Origin: Reyranella sp.
Lineage (GTDB): Bacteria > Pseudomonadota > Alphaproteobacteria > Reyranellales > Reyranellaceae
Assembly: GCA_029946105.1 (NCBI GenBank)
Contig: JAQSDW010000100.1
Coordinates: 1 to 41,432, forward strand
DNA length: 41,432 nucleotides
Reading direction: 5' to 3'
Part shown: in pieces, positions 8,454-15,788 of the stretch
Numbering within the stretch: the stretch's first letter is position 1
How the letters are laid out: every line of letters starts with the position of its first letter
Translations under genes and position numbers: made by a program
Notes under the pieces: model-generated
What the model was told of the DNA's origin: nothing
Seen by the model: only the letters and a program-made list of their open reading frames with translations
Databases searched by the model: none

Positions 8454-9211
8454 TATTGCACCCGCGCCGTCAGTGCGCCGTCGACGATGAAGTTGACGCC
8501 GCTGATGAACGAAGCCGGCGTGCCGGCGAGGAAGACAACGGCGGCTGCCACTTCCTGGGGCGTTCCCATGCGGCCCGACGGGTTGCGCGCCAGCATGCGC
8601 TTGTAGCGCTCGGCGCCGGCATCGCGCTGGCGTCCCCAGGTGTTGCCGTCCTCGAGGATCGTGCCGGGGGAGACCATGTTCACGCGCACACCCTTGGGCG
8701 CCACTTCGATGGCGATCGATTTCACCATCGGCACCAGCGCCGCCTTTACCGAACGGTAGGGCTGCGTCGGTCCGGCGATTTCGACCAGGGAAGTCGTGCC
8801 GATGATCGTGAGCGTGCAGCCCTTGCCCCGTGCCTCGAGATGCGGCCGGACATGAAGCACCGCGTTCACCGTAGCGACCAGGTCGATCTCGATCGCCTTG
8901 CGCCAGCCGTCGGGCGTGTTCTCGGTGCCCAGCGCGCTGACATTGGCCACGAAATGATCGATACCGCCGTCGTTGGCATGACCGTCGATCCACTTTTTCA
9001 GCGCCGCGTCGTCGGTGACATCCAGTGCCGCGCCGGCAACCCGGCCCTGCTTGCCCTGCCAATCCTTTTCGCGCTCCTGGACCAGCCCCGCGTCGCGCGC
9101 GCAGAAGCCCACGACGGCGCCTTCGGCCAGAAAGGCATCGACGATGGCCCGGCCGATGCTCTTGGTCCCACCGGTGACCAGAACGCGTTTGCCTTTGAGA
9201 CCGAGGTCCAT
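8450..9211 (-). CDS. Short-chain dehydrogenase/reductase (SDR family)
   Basis: NAD(P)-dependent oxidoreductase of 253 residues. It has the Rossmann nucleotide motif TGGTKSIG (13-20), an acidic DV after beta-strand 3, a VANVSA stretch where classical SDRs have NNAG, the catalytic Ser near 141, and Tyr152-x3-Lys156 (YRSVK). The C-terminus, GVNFIVDGAL, is typical. The ATG at 9211 has a strong GGAGG at 9216-9220. It is the first gene of a four-gene minus-strand unit with the MFS, FrnE-like and TetR genes, and it faces a second SDR on the plus strand. The substrate is unknown. The altered NNAG motif (VANVSA) is not rare in divergent classical SDRs. Confidence 0.92.
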   Translation of the reverse strand: MDLGLKGKRVLVTGGTKSIGRAIVDAFLAEGAVVGFCARDAGLVQEREKDWQGKQGRVAGAALDVTDDAALKKWIDGHANDGGIDHFVANVSALGTENTPDGWRKAIEIDLVATVNAVLHVRPHLEARGKGCTLTIIGTTSLVEIAGPTQPYRSVKAALVPMVKSIAIEVAPKGVRVNMVSPGTILEDGNTWGRQRDAGAERYKRMLARNPSGRMGTPQEVAAAVVFLAGTPASFISGVNFIVDGALTARVQY

Positions 9212-9228
9212 GTTTCCTCCACATGCGT

Positions 9229-9249
9229 TGCCTGCCTATAAGGCGGGCA
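9229..9249. promoter_or_regulatory. Imperfect inverted repeat between divergent SDR genes
   Basis: TGCCTGCC-TATAA-GGCGGGCA forms an 8-base inverted repeat with one mismatch in the 59-base spacer between the two divergent SDR genes. Its centre contains TATAAG, a possible -10 element for the plus-strand gene. It could be a shared operator or promoter core; there is no direct evidence for a regulator. Confidence 0.35.
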
Positions 9250-9270
9250 TGAGACAAGGGAGCGGTGGAG

Positions 9271-10026
9271 ATGTCCAAGCGATTCGACCTTAGCGGCAAG
9301 GTGGCGTTGGTAACCGGCGCGTCCTCCGGACTCGGCGCGCATTTCGCACGCTGCCTGACCGGCGCAGGCGCCGCCGTCGTTCTTGCCGCCCGGCGCGCCG
9401 ACCGGCTCGCGTCTCTTCAGGCGGAACTAAGCCAGCAGGGGGCAACGGTCTCGGCCGTGGATCTCGATGTGCAGTCGGGTACCTCCATTGCCGCCGCCCT
9501 CGACGCCGCGGGCCCGCTCGACATCGTGGTCAACAACGCCGGCATTTCCATCGTCAAACCGGCGCTGCAAATGCCCGAGGAGGACTGGGATGCCGTCGTC
9601 AATACCAACCTGCGCGGCGCCTGGCTGGTGGCACAAGGCGCGGCCAAGCGCTGGGTCGCCGACAAACGGCCGGGCGCGATCGTCAACATAGCGTCGATCC
9701 TGGGCCTCCGTACCATCGGACAGGTGGCGCCCTACAATGCATCGAAGGCAGGCCTCATCCACCTGACCCGGGCGCTTGCCATGGAATGGGCGCGTCACGA
9801 CATCCGGGTGAACGCGATCTGCCCCGGCTATATCGAAACCGAAATGAACGGCCCGTTCTGGAAAACCCCGGGAGGCCAGCGCCTGATCGAGCGCATCCCG
9901 CAGCGGCGCATCGGCCAGCCCGAGCATCTCGACGGTGCCTTGCTGCTGCTGGCGTCAGAAGCGGGCTCATTCATGACGGGAAGCGTCGTCACCGTCGACG
10001 GCGGCCACACCGTCAATTCGCTCTAA
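9271..10026 (+). CDS. Short-chain dehydrogenase/reductase (classical SDR)
   Basis: NAD(P)-dependent oxidoreductase of 251 residues of the FabG-like classical type. Motifs are TGASSGLG (15-22), NNAG (88-91), catalytic Ser142, and Tyr155-x3-Lys159 (YNASK). The terminal GSVVTVDGGHTVNSL segment is also typical. The basic pair ARR after strand 2 (40-42) hints at NADP preference. I chose ATG 9271 over the in-frame GTG at 9265 because AAGGGA lies 9 bases upstream and the shorter N-terminus matches the family. It is transcribed away from the other SDR and is followed by the REP-like repeat pair. The substrate is unknown; FabG proper is less likely because no fatty-acid synthesis genes are nearby. Confidence 0.92.
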   Translation: MSKRFDLSGKVALVTGASSGLGAHFARCLTGAGAAVVLAARRADRLASLQAELSQQGATVSAVDLDVQSGTSIAAALDAAGPLDIVVNNAGISIVKPALQMPEEDWDAVVNTNLRGAWLVAQGAAKRWVADKRPGAIVNIASILGLRTIGQVAPYNASKAGLIHLTRALAMEWARHDIRVNAICPGYIETEMNGPFWKTPGGQRLIERIPQRRIGQPEHLDGALLLLASEAGSFMTGSVVTVDGGHTVNSL

Positions 10027-10033
10027 TACTTGC

Positions 10034-10136
10034 CCTCATGCCGAGGAGGCCGTGCAGCGGCCGTCTCGAAGCATGGCAACAGCACGACTGGTCCCGCCCT
10101 TCGAGACGCGCCCTTCGGGCGCTCCTCAGGGTGAGG
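10034..10136. repeat. Pair of inverted REP-like palindromic units
   Basis: Two related units face each other. The left unit (10034-10076) starts CCTCATGCCGAGGAG, contains the hairpin GGCCG-TGCAG-CGGCC (10048-10062), and ends GTCTCGAAG. The right unit (10098-10136) is the reverse complement of the same plan: CTTCGAGAC, hairpin GCGCCC-TTC-GGGCGC (10108-10122), then CTCCTCAGGGTGAGG. The flanks are conserved while the stems differ in sequence but keep pairing. This is the layout of dispersed extragenic palindromes known from several alphaproteobacteria. It fills the convergent gap between the SDR and the PLP enzyme and could act as a bidirectional terminator. No other copy was noticed in this window. 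Confidence 0.7.
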
Positions 10137-10145
10137 TAGTGCGCT

Positions 10146-11297
10146 TCACCAGCCGTTGATGCGGTCGTAGACGTCGACCACGGTGCGGCCGCCGTCGAGC
10201 TCGCTGTCGACGACGTAATAGCGGTCGTAGGCGGCGGCCGTGATGCAGGCATGGTTGGGCAGGATGCGGACGCGGGAGCCAATCGGCAGATCGCCATAGG
10301 GCAGGGGCCTGTTCGAACCGACGAAGCCGTGCTCCTGCGAGCAGTCGACGACGGCGATGCCGTTTGTCGCCGCACCGGCGGCGGCACTGGCGATCGTGCC
10401 GAAGCCGACCTTGGGTTGGAATTCCTGGGCGCTGATATCCTTGGACAGGGCCAGGGCGCCGGCATCGACCAGGAGCTGGTTGCGGTGCGGATAGTGGCCG
10501 ATCACCGAAGCCAGCACCGAGAGCGCCAGATCGCCGGCGCCGCAGGAGCCGATGAATTCCTGGTCGAGGTCGTTGAAGACATAGACGCCCGGCCGCATCT
10601 CGGTGATGCCGGTGAAATCGGCGGAGTGCATGGCTGTCGGCGTCGAGCCACCCGACACGATCGGGCAGGGGATGCCGGCCGCCCTCAACGCTTCGGCCGC
10701 GCCCACGATCGCGCGACGTTCCTGTTCGGCGATCGCTGCAATGCCTTCCGGCGTGCTCTGGTGATAGGAGTGGCCGGCGTGGGTCATGACCCCCGCCAGG
10801 TCGACGCCCGGTGCCGCGCGCAGGACGCGGGCGATATCGAGCAATCCCGGCAGCTCGGGGAACGGCAATCCGGCCCGGCCGGCACCGCTGTCGATCTCGA
10901 TCAGGACCGAGAAGGTGTCGCCCGATATGGCGGCGGCGGCGATGGCCCTGGCGACGGCGAGATTGTCCATCACCACGCGCAGATTGACGCCCTGCCGGCG
11001 CAGTTCGGTGATGGCCGGCAGCTTCGCCGGCACGATGCCCACGCCGTAGAGAATGTCCTTGAATCCGCCGCGTGCGAAGTAGCGGGCCTCGGCCAGGGTC
11101 GACACCGTAATGCGACCGTCATGGCCTTCGACGGCCATGCGGCCGACCTGGATGGACTTTGCGGTCTTGAGATGGGGACGCAGGATCACCCCTGCATTGC
11201 GCAGGCGGTCGCTCATGCGCTTGAGGTTGCGGTGCAGGATCGCCCGGTCGAGAATGAGCGAGGGCGTCGGCAGTTCGTCGATGGTCTGTGTGGACAT
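10146..11297 (-). CDS. D-serine dehydratase / D-threonine aldolase-like PLP enzyme
   Basis: Fold-type III (alanine racemase-like) pyridoxal-phosphate enzyme of 383 residues in the DSD1/D-threonine aldolase family. The PLP lysine is Lys44 in RPHLKTAKS. The C-terminal metal site is His349-x-Cys351 (PNHACITAA), a pair that holds the divalent metal in this family. SGGSTPT and MRPGVYVFND are also family landmarks. Known members cleave D-threo-3-hydroxyamino acids or dehydrate D-serine; which one applies cannot be decided here. The ATG at 11297 fits the family N-terminus (TPSLILDRAILHRNL). Its start lies only 15 bases from the divergent CYTH gene, and a -10-like TAGAAT (11310-11305) sits 7 bases before the ATG, so its message may be leaderless. 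Confidence 0.9.
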   Translation of the reverse strand: MSTQTIDELPTPSLILDRAILHRNLKRMSDRLRNAGVILRPHLKTAKSIQVGRMAVEGHDGRITVSTLAEARYFARGGFKDILYGVGIVPAKLPAITELRRQGVNLRVVMDNLAVARAIAAAAISGDTFSVLIEIDSGAGRAGLPFPELPGLLDIARVLRAAPGVDLAGVMTHAGHSYHQSTPEGIAAIAEQERRAIVGAAEALRAAGIPCPIVSGGSTPTAMHSADFTGITEMRPGVYVFNDLDQEFIGSCGAGDLALSVLASVIGHYPHRNQLLVDAGALALSKDISAQEFQPKVGFGTIASAAAGAATNGIAVVDCSQEHGFVGSNRPLPYGDLPIGSRVRILPNHACITAAAYDRYYVVDSELDGGRTVVDVYDRINGW

Positions 11298-11312
11298 GGT
11301 GGCGATTCTAGC

Positions 11313-11852
11313 ATGCCGATCGAAAACGAGCGCAAATTTGTCCTCGACGAGGACGGCGAGCTGGAAGCCCGGTTGGCGAAGATGCCCGGCGTCGCGCGCA
11401 ACTTCCTGCGCCAGGCCTATCTCGATTCCTCGGGCGTGCGCATCCGCTCGGTCGAGGCGGACGGCAAGACCGATCACATCTTCACCTATAAGCGCACGAT
11501 CGACGGTCAGGTCGTCGAGATCGAGACCGGCCTCAGTGCCATCGACTTCAAACGATTGTGGACGCAGCGCAAGGAGACCCTGCAAAAGGTCCGCTATTCG
11601 TGGAATGCGGGTCCTTTCCATTGGGATGTCGATTTCTTCAAGCGCGACGACGGCTCGACCTACTTCGCCATGGCGGAGGTCGAGATGCCCGAGGAAGACA
11701 CCGAACCGCCGCCGCTGCCGGCGCATCTGTCGGCTCATCTGCTCGGGATCGCGCCGGCCGGCGACCAGAGGTTCACCTCCAAGCGGCTCGCCGACCAGGC
11801 TCACGCCACCGCGCTGCTCGCCGACATAAACCGCAAGGGACGTATCGAATGA
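11313..11852 (+). CDS. CYTH-domain protein (triphosphate tunnel metalloenzyme family)
   Basis: Protein of 179 residues with the CYTH signature near its N-terminus: MPIENERKFVL, the ExExK-type metal/phosphate motif, then a tunnel of alternating charged strands (IRSVEADGKTD, YKRTIDG, EIETGL, WDVDFFKRDDG, MAEVEMPEE). Family members hydrolyse inorganic triphosphate or make cyclic AMP; small bacterial ones like this are usually inorganic triphosphatases, which is inference here. The start is ATG 11313. There is almost no leader, because the divergent PLP gene begins 15 bases away. The stop overlaps the start of the enolase-superfamily gene (ATGA), so the two genes are coupled although no biochemical link is evident. 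Confidence 0.85.
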   Translation: MPIENERKFVLDEDGELEARLAKMPGVARNFLRQAYLDSSGVRIRSVEADGKTDHIFTYKRTIDGQVVEIETGLSAIDFKRLWTQRKETLQKVRYSWNAGPFHWDVDFFKRDDGSTYFAMAEVEMPEEDTEPPPLPAHLSAHLLGIAPAGDQRFTSKRLADQAHATALLADINRKGRIE

Positions 11853-12943
11853 AAATCGCGCGCATAGACAGTCAGTCGGTCAAGGTGCCGTACACCTTCG
11901 GTGGCAGCCATAAGGGCGAAGGCCTGCGCACCTGGACGACCAACAACATCCTGCTGGTGCGGGTCGAGACCGACACCGGTCAGGTCGGCTGGGGCGAGGC
12001 GTTCTGCTACGGCTGCACCGATGCGGTGAAGGCGGCACTCCACAACATGATCGCGCCGCTGGCGATCGGGCAGGACGCGCGCGACATCGCCGGCCTCTCC
12101 TACGACCTGCAGCAGAAGCTGCACCTGTTCGGCCGCTACGGTCTCACCATCTTTGCCCTGTCGGGCCTCGACATCGCGCTGTGGGACATCGCCGGCAAGG
12201 CGGCCAATCTGCCGCTCTATCGTCTGCTGGGCGGGGCGCGCCGCGACGGCCTGCCGGCCTACGCCAGCCTGCTGAAGTATCGCGATCCCGAGAAGGTCGC
12301 GGCGCGGACCGCGCAAGCGGTCGCCGAAGGCTATCGCCACATCAAGCTGCACGAGACCGAGGAGCCCGAGGTGCGCGCGGCCCGCGAGGCGGCAGGCGAG
12401 GGCGTTGCGATCATGGTCGACACCAACTGCCCGTGGACGCCCGAACAGGCGCGCCACATGACCCTGAAGCTCCGCCCGTATAACCTCTTCTGGTTGGAGG
12501 AGCCGATCTTCCCGCCTGAGGATTTCATCGCGATCGCCAAGCTGCGTGCCGGCACGGGCGTTGCCATGGCCGCCGGCGAAAATCTCTGCACCTCCTTCCA
12601 GTTCCGCGACATGCTCGCAGCCGGCGCCGTCGACTACGCCCAGCCCAGCGTCACCAAAGTGGGCGGCATCACGGAATTCCGGAAGGTGGCGACGCTCTGC
12701 GACGCCGCGGGCGTCACCCTGATGCCACACTCACCCTATTTCGGACCGGGCTTCCTCGCGACCCTGCATCTGCTGGCGGCGCACGGCACGCCGGGCGGCA
12801 TGGTCGAGCGCTACCACATGGACCTGGAGGCAAGCCTCTACGGCGAGCTCATCATGCCAAAGAACGGCAGCTTCGCGCTGCCGACCGGCCCGGGGCTGGG
12901 TCGCGACCCCGATCCTGACGTGATCAAGACTTACGGGGCCTGA
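11849..12943 (+). CDS. Mandelate racemase/muconate lactonizing enzyme family protein
   Basis: Enolase-superfamily enzyme of 364 residues. It has an N-terminal capping domain (1-125) and a TIM-like barrel. The metal ligands are Asp191 (MVDTN), Glu217 (WLEEP) and Glu244 (AGENL); candidate acid/base residues are Lys166/His168 in IKLHE on one face and His294 (MPHSP) on the other. The KxH rather than KxK pair argues against a simple muconate cycloisomerase, and GEN plus His favours the mandelate-racemase subgroup, which includes sugar-acid dehydratases. The substrate is probably a hydroxy-carboxylic or sugar acid (inference). The ATG overlaps the CYTH stop; the 3' end overlaps the convergent ThDP gene by 20 bases. 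Confidence 0.92.
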   Translation: MKIARIDSQSVKVPYTFGGSHKGEGLRTWTTNNILLVRVETDTGQVGWGEAFCYGCTDAVKAALHNMIAPLAIGQDARDIAGLSYDLQQKLHLFGRYGLTIFALSGLDIALWDIAGKAANLPLYRLLGGARRDGLPAYASLLKYRDPEKVAARTAQAVAEGYRHIKLHETEEPEVRAAREAAGEGVAIMVDTNCPWTPEQARHMTLKLRPYNLFWLEEPIFPPEDFIAIAKLRAGTGVAMAAGENLCTSFQFRDMLAAGAVDYAQPSVTKVGGITEFRKVATLCDAAGVTLMPHSPYFGPGFLATLHLLAAHGTPGGMVERYHMDLEASLYGELIMPKNGSFALPTGPGLGRDPDPDVIKTYGA

Positions 12944-14561
12944 TCCGCGGGACCTGGACCAGCGGCCACGGATCGGGGAGCTGGCCGACCGGGCAGTCGA
13001 TCAGCATCGGGCCGCCCTTGGCGATGCCGCGCGAGATCGCCGCCCCCAGTTCCTCCGGCGACTTCACCCGCACGGCGTCGAGCCCGAAGCTCTCCGCCAG
13101 CTTGACGAAGTCGGGGTTGCGCAGATCGCTGGCGATGGTGCGGTTGTTGAACGACTGCTGCTGGATCCGCTTCACGTTGCCGTAGGCGCCGTCGCTGAAC
13201 ACGACGGCGACCACCCCGATGCCGTGCTGCGCGGCCGTGGCCATTTCCATCGCCGTGAACAGGAAGCCGCCGTCGCCGCTGATCGAAACGACGGGCGTGT
13301 CGGGCCTGGCGCTCTTGGCGCCGAGCGACGTGGCATATCCCCAGCCCAGCGTGCCCTGGTATCCCGTCGAGAGGAACGTGCGCGGTTTGTAGGTCGGATA
13401 GGCGAGGCGGGCGGCGTAGCCCATCTGGGTCAGCTCATCGACCAGGATTCCGTCTTCGGGCAGGGCCTTGCGGATGGCGTCGAGATAGGCGACCTGCGGT
13501 GCCAACGTCTCCCGGATCCGCTTCGATTCGGCTGCCTTGACCTCGGCCACGGCCTCGGCGCGGCCATTGCGCTTGACGTTGTGGCGGGCCAGGCGATTGG
13601 CCAGTGCCCTGAGCGTTGCCGTCGCATCGCCCACGATACCGATCTCGGGCTTGCGTTGCCGATCGAGTTCTTCGCTGTCGACGTCGATGCGAATGATCTT
13701 GAGCGAATCGTCCAGGCCCCAGTTCTGCTGCTGTGGCTGCAGGCGCGTGCCGACGGCCAGAACCACATCGGCCTCGCCCCAGAAGCGATAGCCGGCCGGC
13801 ATGGTGACTGACAGTTTATGTCGTCCATCCAGCACGCCTTGGCCCATGCGCCCGGTCATGACCGGCGCGTCGAGCATCTCGGCAATCAGGCGAACGAACT
13901 CGCCGGCATTCTGCGCCCCGCCACCGACCACGATCATCGGGCGCTCCGCGGTCCCCAGGAGCTTGGCCGCACGCTCGACGGCTTCCTCATCGACCGGGCA
14001 GGGATCGGCCTGGGCGGGAGTCGCGATCAGTTCCACCGGGGCACGCCGCGCCCAGGTGTCCAGGGCGCATTCAAGGCCGACGGGACGCTGCCGGCCCGAC
14101 AGCAGGCGTCGGAACGCCTCGTTGATCATGCCGGGCGCTTCCGCCGGCGACCGCAGCCGATCGGCCCATTTGGTGAGGCCGCGCATGATCGAAAGCTGGT
14201 CCGGCAACTCGTGCAGCTGGCCGATATTGCGGCCGATCATCGACTGCTGGATCTGTCCCGTGAGCGCCAACACCGGCGCGTTGGCGGCGTAGGCAGTCGA
14301 CAGCGCCGCCGTCGTGTTCAGGAATCCCGGTCCCGGCACCACGACATAGGCGGAGGGCTTGCCGGTCGCCATGGCGTGACCCAGGGCCATGTAGGCGCAG
14401 GCCTGCTCATGTCGGGCATGAATGGGCCGGATTTTATTGGTGCGGTCGTACAAGGCGTCGAAGAACGGATCGTTCTGGACACCCGGCAGACAATAGAGCG
14501 TGTCGATGCCGTTAACTTCCAGCATCGACACGACGGCTTGAGCGGTGGTGAGTGTTTGCAT
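12924..14561 (-). CDS. Thiamine diphosphate-dependent enzyme (acetolactate synthase-like)
   Basis: ThDP enzyme of 545 residues with three domains: the N-terminal Pyr domain with the activating glutamate Glu52 (RHEQACAYMA), a central Rossmann-like domain (about 190-330), and the C-terminal PP domain with GDGG (429-432). The asparagine pair that normally follows GDG about 25 residues later reads Ser-Asp-Gly (456-458, VVFSDGAYGN). This is nearer to the NDG form of some catabolic carboligases and decarboxylases than to true acetolactate synthase. No small regulatory subunit gene is nearby, so a biosynthetic IlvB is unlikely. It lies 4 bases downstream of the Bug receptor gene in the same direction, suggesting a role in breaking down the acid that the receptor binds (inference). 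Confidence 0.88.
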   Translation of the reverse strand: MQTLTTAQAVVSMLEVNGIDTLYCLPGVQNDPFFDALYDRTNKIRPIHARHEQACAYMALGHAMATGKPSAYVVVPGPGFLNTTAALSTAYAANAPVLALTGQIQQSMIGRNIGQLHELPDQLSIMRGLTKWADRLRSPAEAPGMINEAFRRLLSGRQRPVGLECALDTWARRAPVELIATPAQADPCPVDEEAVERAAKLLGTAERPMIVVGGGAQNAGEFVRLIAEMLDAPVMTGRMGQGVLDGRHKLSVTMPAGYRFWGEADVVLAVGTRLQPQQQNWGLDDSLKIIRIDVDSEELDRQRKPEIGIVGDATATLRALANRLARHNVKRNGRAEAVAEVKAAESKRIRETLAPQVAYLDAIRKALPEDGILVDELTQMGYAARLAYPTYKPRTFLSTGYQGTLGWGYATSLGAKSARPDTPVVSISGDGGFLFTAMEMATAAQHGIGVVAVVFSDGAYGNVKRIQQQSFNNRTIASDLRNPDFVKLAESFGLDAVRVKSPEELGAAISRGIAKGGPMLIDCPVGQLPDPWPLVQVPRIRPRKS

Positions 14562-14565
14562 CCGC

Positions 14566-15570
14566 CTAGTCTACACGCGCGCCGGACTTGCGGATAATCG
14601 GCGCGAGCCGGGCTTCCTCGGCGTCGCGATAGGCCAGCGCGTCGGCGGGTGAACTCCACCGCGCCGTTGCTCCGAGATCCTGGAATTTGGCGATGAGGTC
14701 GGGGCTCTCCAGTGCTTTCTTGGAAAGCTCCGACAAGCGGGTAATGACGTCCGGCGGCAGCTTCGCCGGGCCTGTCAACGTGGTCCATGAGACGATGTCG
14801 AAGCCGACCAGGGTTTCGGAGATCGTCGGAACGTCGGGCGCGACGGGCGTGCGCTTGGCCGACGTCACCGCGATCGGCCGTACTTTGCCCGCGCGGGCCT
14901 GAGCAAGCGAGCCTGGGATGTTGTCGAAGATCATGTGAACCTGGCCAGCAAGCAGGTCCTGCATGGCCGGCGCGGCACCACGGTAGGGCACGTGCAGCAT
15001 GTCGACATCGGCCAGGATCTTGAAGAGCTCACCCGACAGGTGAAGCGTCGTCCCGGAACCGGCCGAAGCATAGGAATACTTGCCGGGATTCTTCTTCAGG
15101 AGCGCGATCAGTTCAGGTACGTCCTTGACCGGCACGTCGAGATTGACGACCAGCATGTTGGGCAGCACCCAGATGGTCGAGACGAAGGTGAAGTCGGTGC
15201 GCGGATTGAACGGAAGCTTGGCGTAGAGCGTCGGGGCTATCGCATGGCTGGCGATGCCGCCCAGGCCGAGCGTGTAGCCGTCGGGCGCCGATTGGGCGAG
15301 CGAATCCATGCCGACGTTGCCGCCCGAGCCTCCCTTGTTCTCGACGATCCACTGCTGGCCGGTGATTTCGGACATCTTGGCGCAGAAAATCCGCGAAAGC
15401 GTGTCGGTGGCGCCGCCGGCCGGGAAGGGGTTGATGTAGCGCACGGGCTTGTTGGGGTAGGTGCTCTGCGCTTGGCCAATCGCGGGGGCGGCAATGGCAC
15501 CTGCCAGTCCCGCCACCACCGTTCGACGCCCGATCGTCCGACGCCCGATGCCCTGCTTCGCAAATTTCAT
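14566..15570 (-). CDS. Bug-family (tripartite tricarboxylate transporter) solute receptor
   Basis: Periplasmic substrate-binding protein of 334 residues. The N-terminus carries a probable twin-arginine signal (GRRTVVAGL, Arg15-Arg16, then a hydrophobic stretch ending APAIGQAQ). The mature part has the Bug/TctC landmarks YPNKPVRYINPFPAGGATD, VENKGGSGG, YASAGSGTTLHL and PAMQDLLAGQVHMIFD. Such receptors bind carboxylates. I chose ATG 15570 because a perfect GGAGG stands at 15576-15580, five bases away. The longer reading frame upstream has no such site. No TctA/TctB membrane partners occur in this window, so it is an orphan receptor here, paired with the ThDP enzyme 4 bases downstream. Confidence 0.93.
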   Translation of the reverse strand: MKFAKQGIGRRTIGRRTVVAGLAGAIAAPAIGQAQSTYPNKPVRYINPFPAGGATDTLSRIFCAKMSEITGQQWIVENKGGSGGNVGMDSLAQSAPDGYTLGLGGIASHAIAPTLYAKLPFNPRTDFTFVSTIWVLPNMLVVNLDVPVKDVPELIALLKKNPGKYSYASAGSGTTLHLSGELFKILADVDMLHVPYRGAAPAMQDLLAGQVHMIFDNIPGSLAQARAGKVRPIAVTSAKRTPVAPDVPTISETLVGFDIVSWTTLTGPAKLPPDVITRLSELSKKALESPDLIAKFQDLGATARWSSPADALAYRDAEEARLAPIIRKSGARVD

Positions 15571-15788
15571 TCTTTCCTCCGGTTTTTCATTCGCCGTGAA
15601 ATTGCCGGCGATTTGGCGAGTCATTTGCCCCGCCGTGCGACGTTACGCCATTAGCCTCGTAAATTGCAGATGGCCCCTGCTTTGGCGCTTGAAAAGCCGC
15701 CCAAATAGGTAATATCACTCGCGCTGCAGAATTGGGGAGCTTTATTGGGGGGCCGAAGGGACATAGTGCTGTGTGCCGAGGTCTTAAC
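15571..15788. other. Divergent intergenic region, Bug receptor / TPR protein
   Basis: A gene-free 218-base spacer. On the plus strand TTGAAA (15689-15694) and TAATAT (15710-15715) are separated by 15 bases, a weak promoter for the TPR gene, followed by GAGG (15778-15781) seven bases before its ATG. On the minus strand only the strong GGAGG of the Bug gene is clear. No stable hairpin or palindromic operator was recognised. Confidence 0.4.

Noticed and set aside
10251-11312. Longer N-terminus for the CYTH protein (533-codon frame)
   Set aside because: The extra 354 codons are antisense to the PLP enzyme, and the CYTH motif starts right after ATG 11313.
12924-14561. Biosynthetic acetolactate synthase (ilvB)
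   Set aside because: No ilvN-like small subunit gene is adjacent, the ThDP motif differs, and the partner is a solute receptor.
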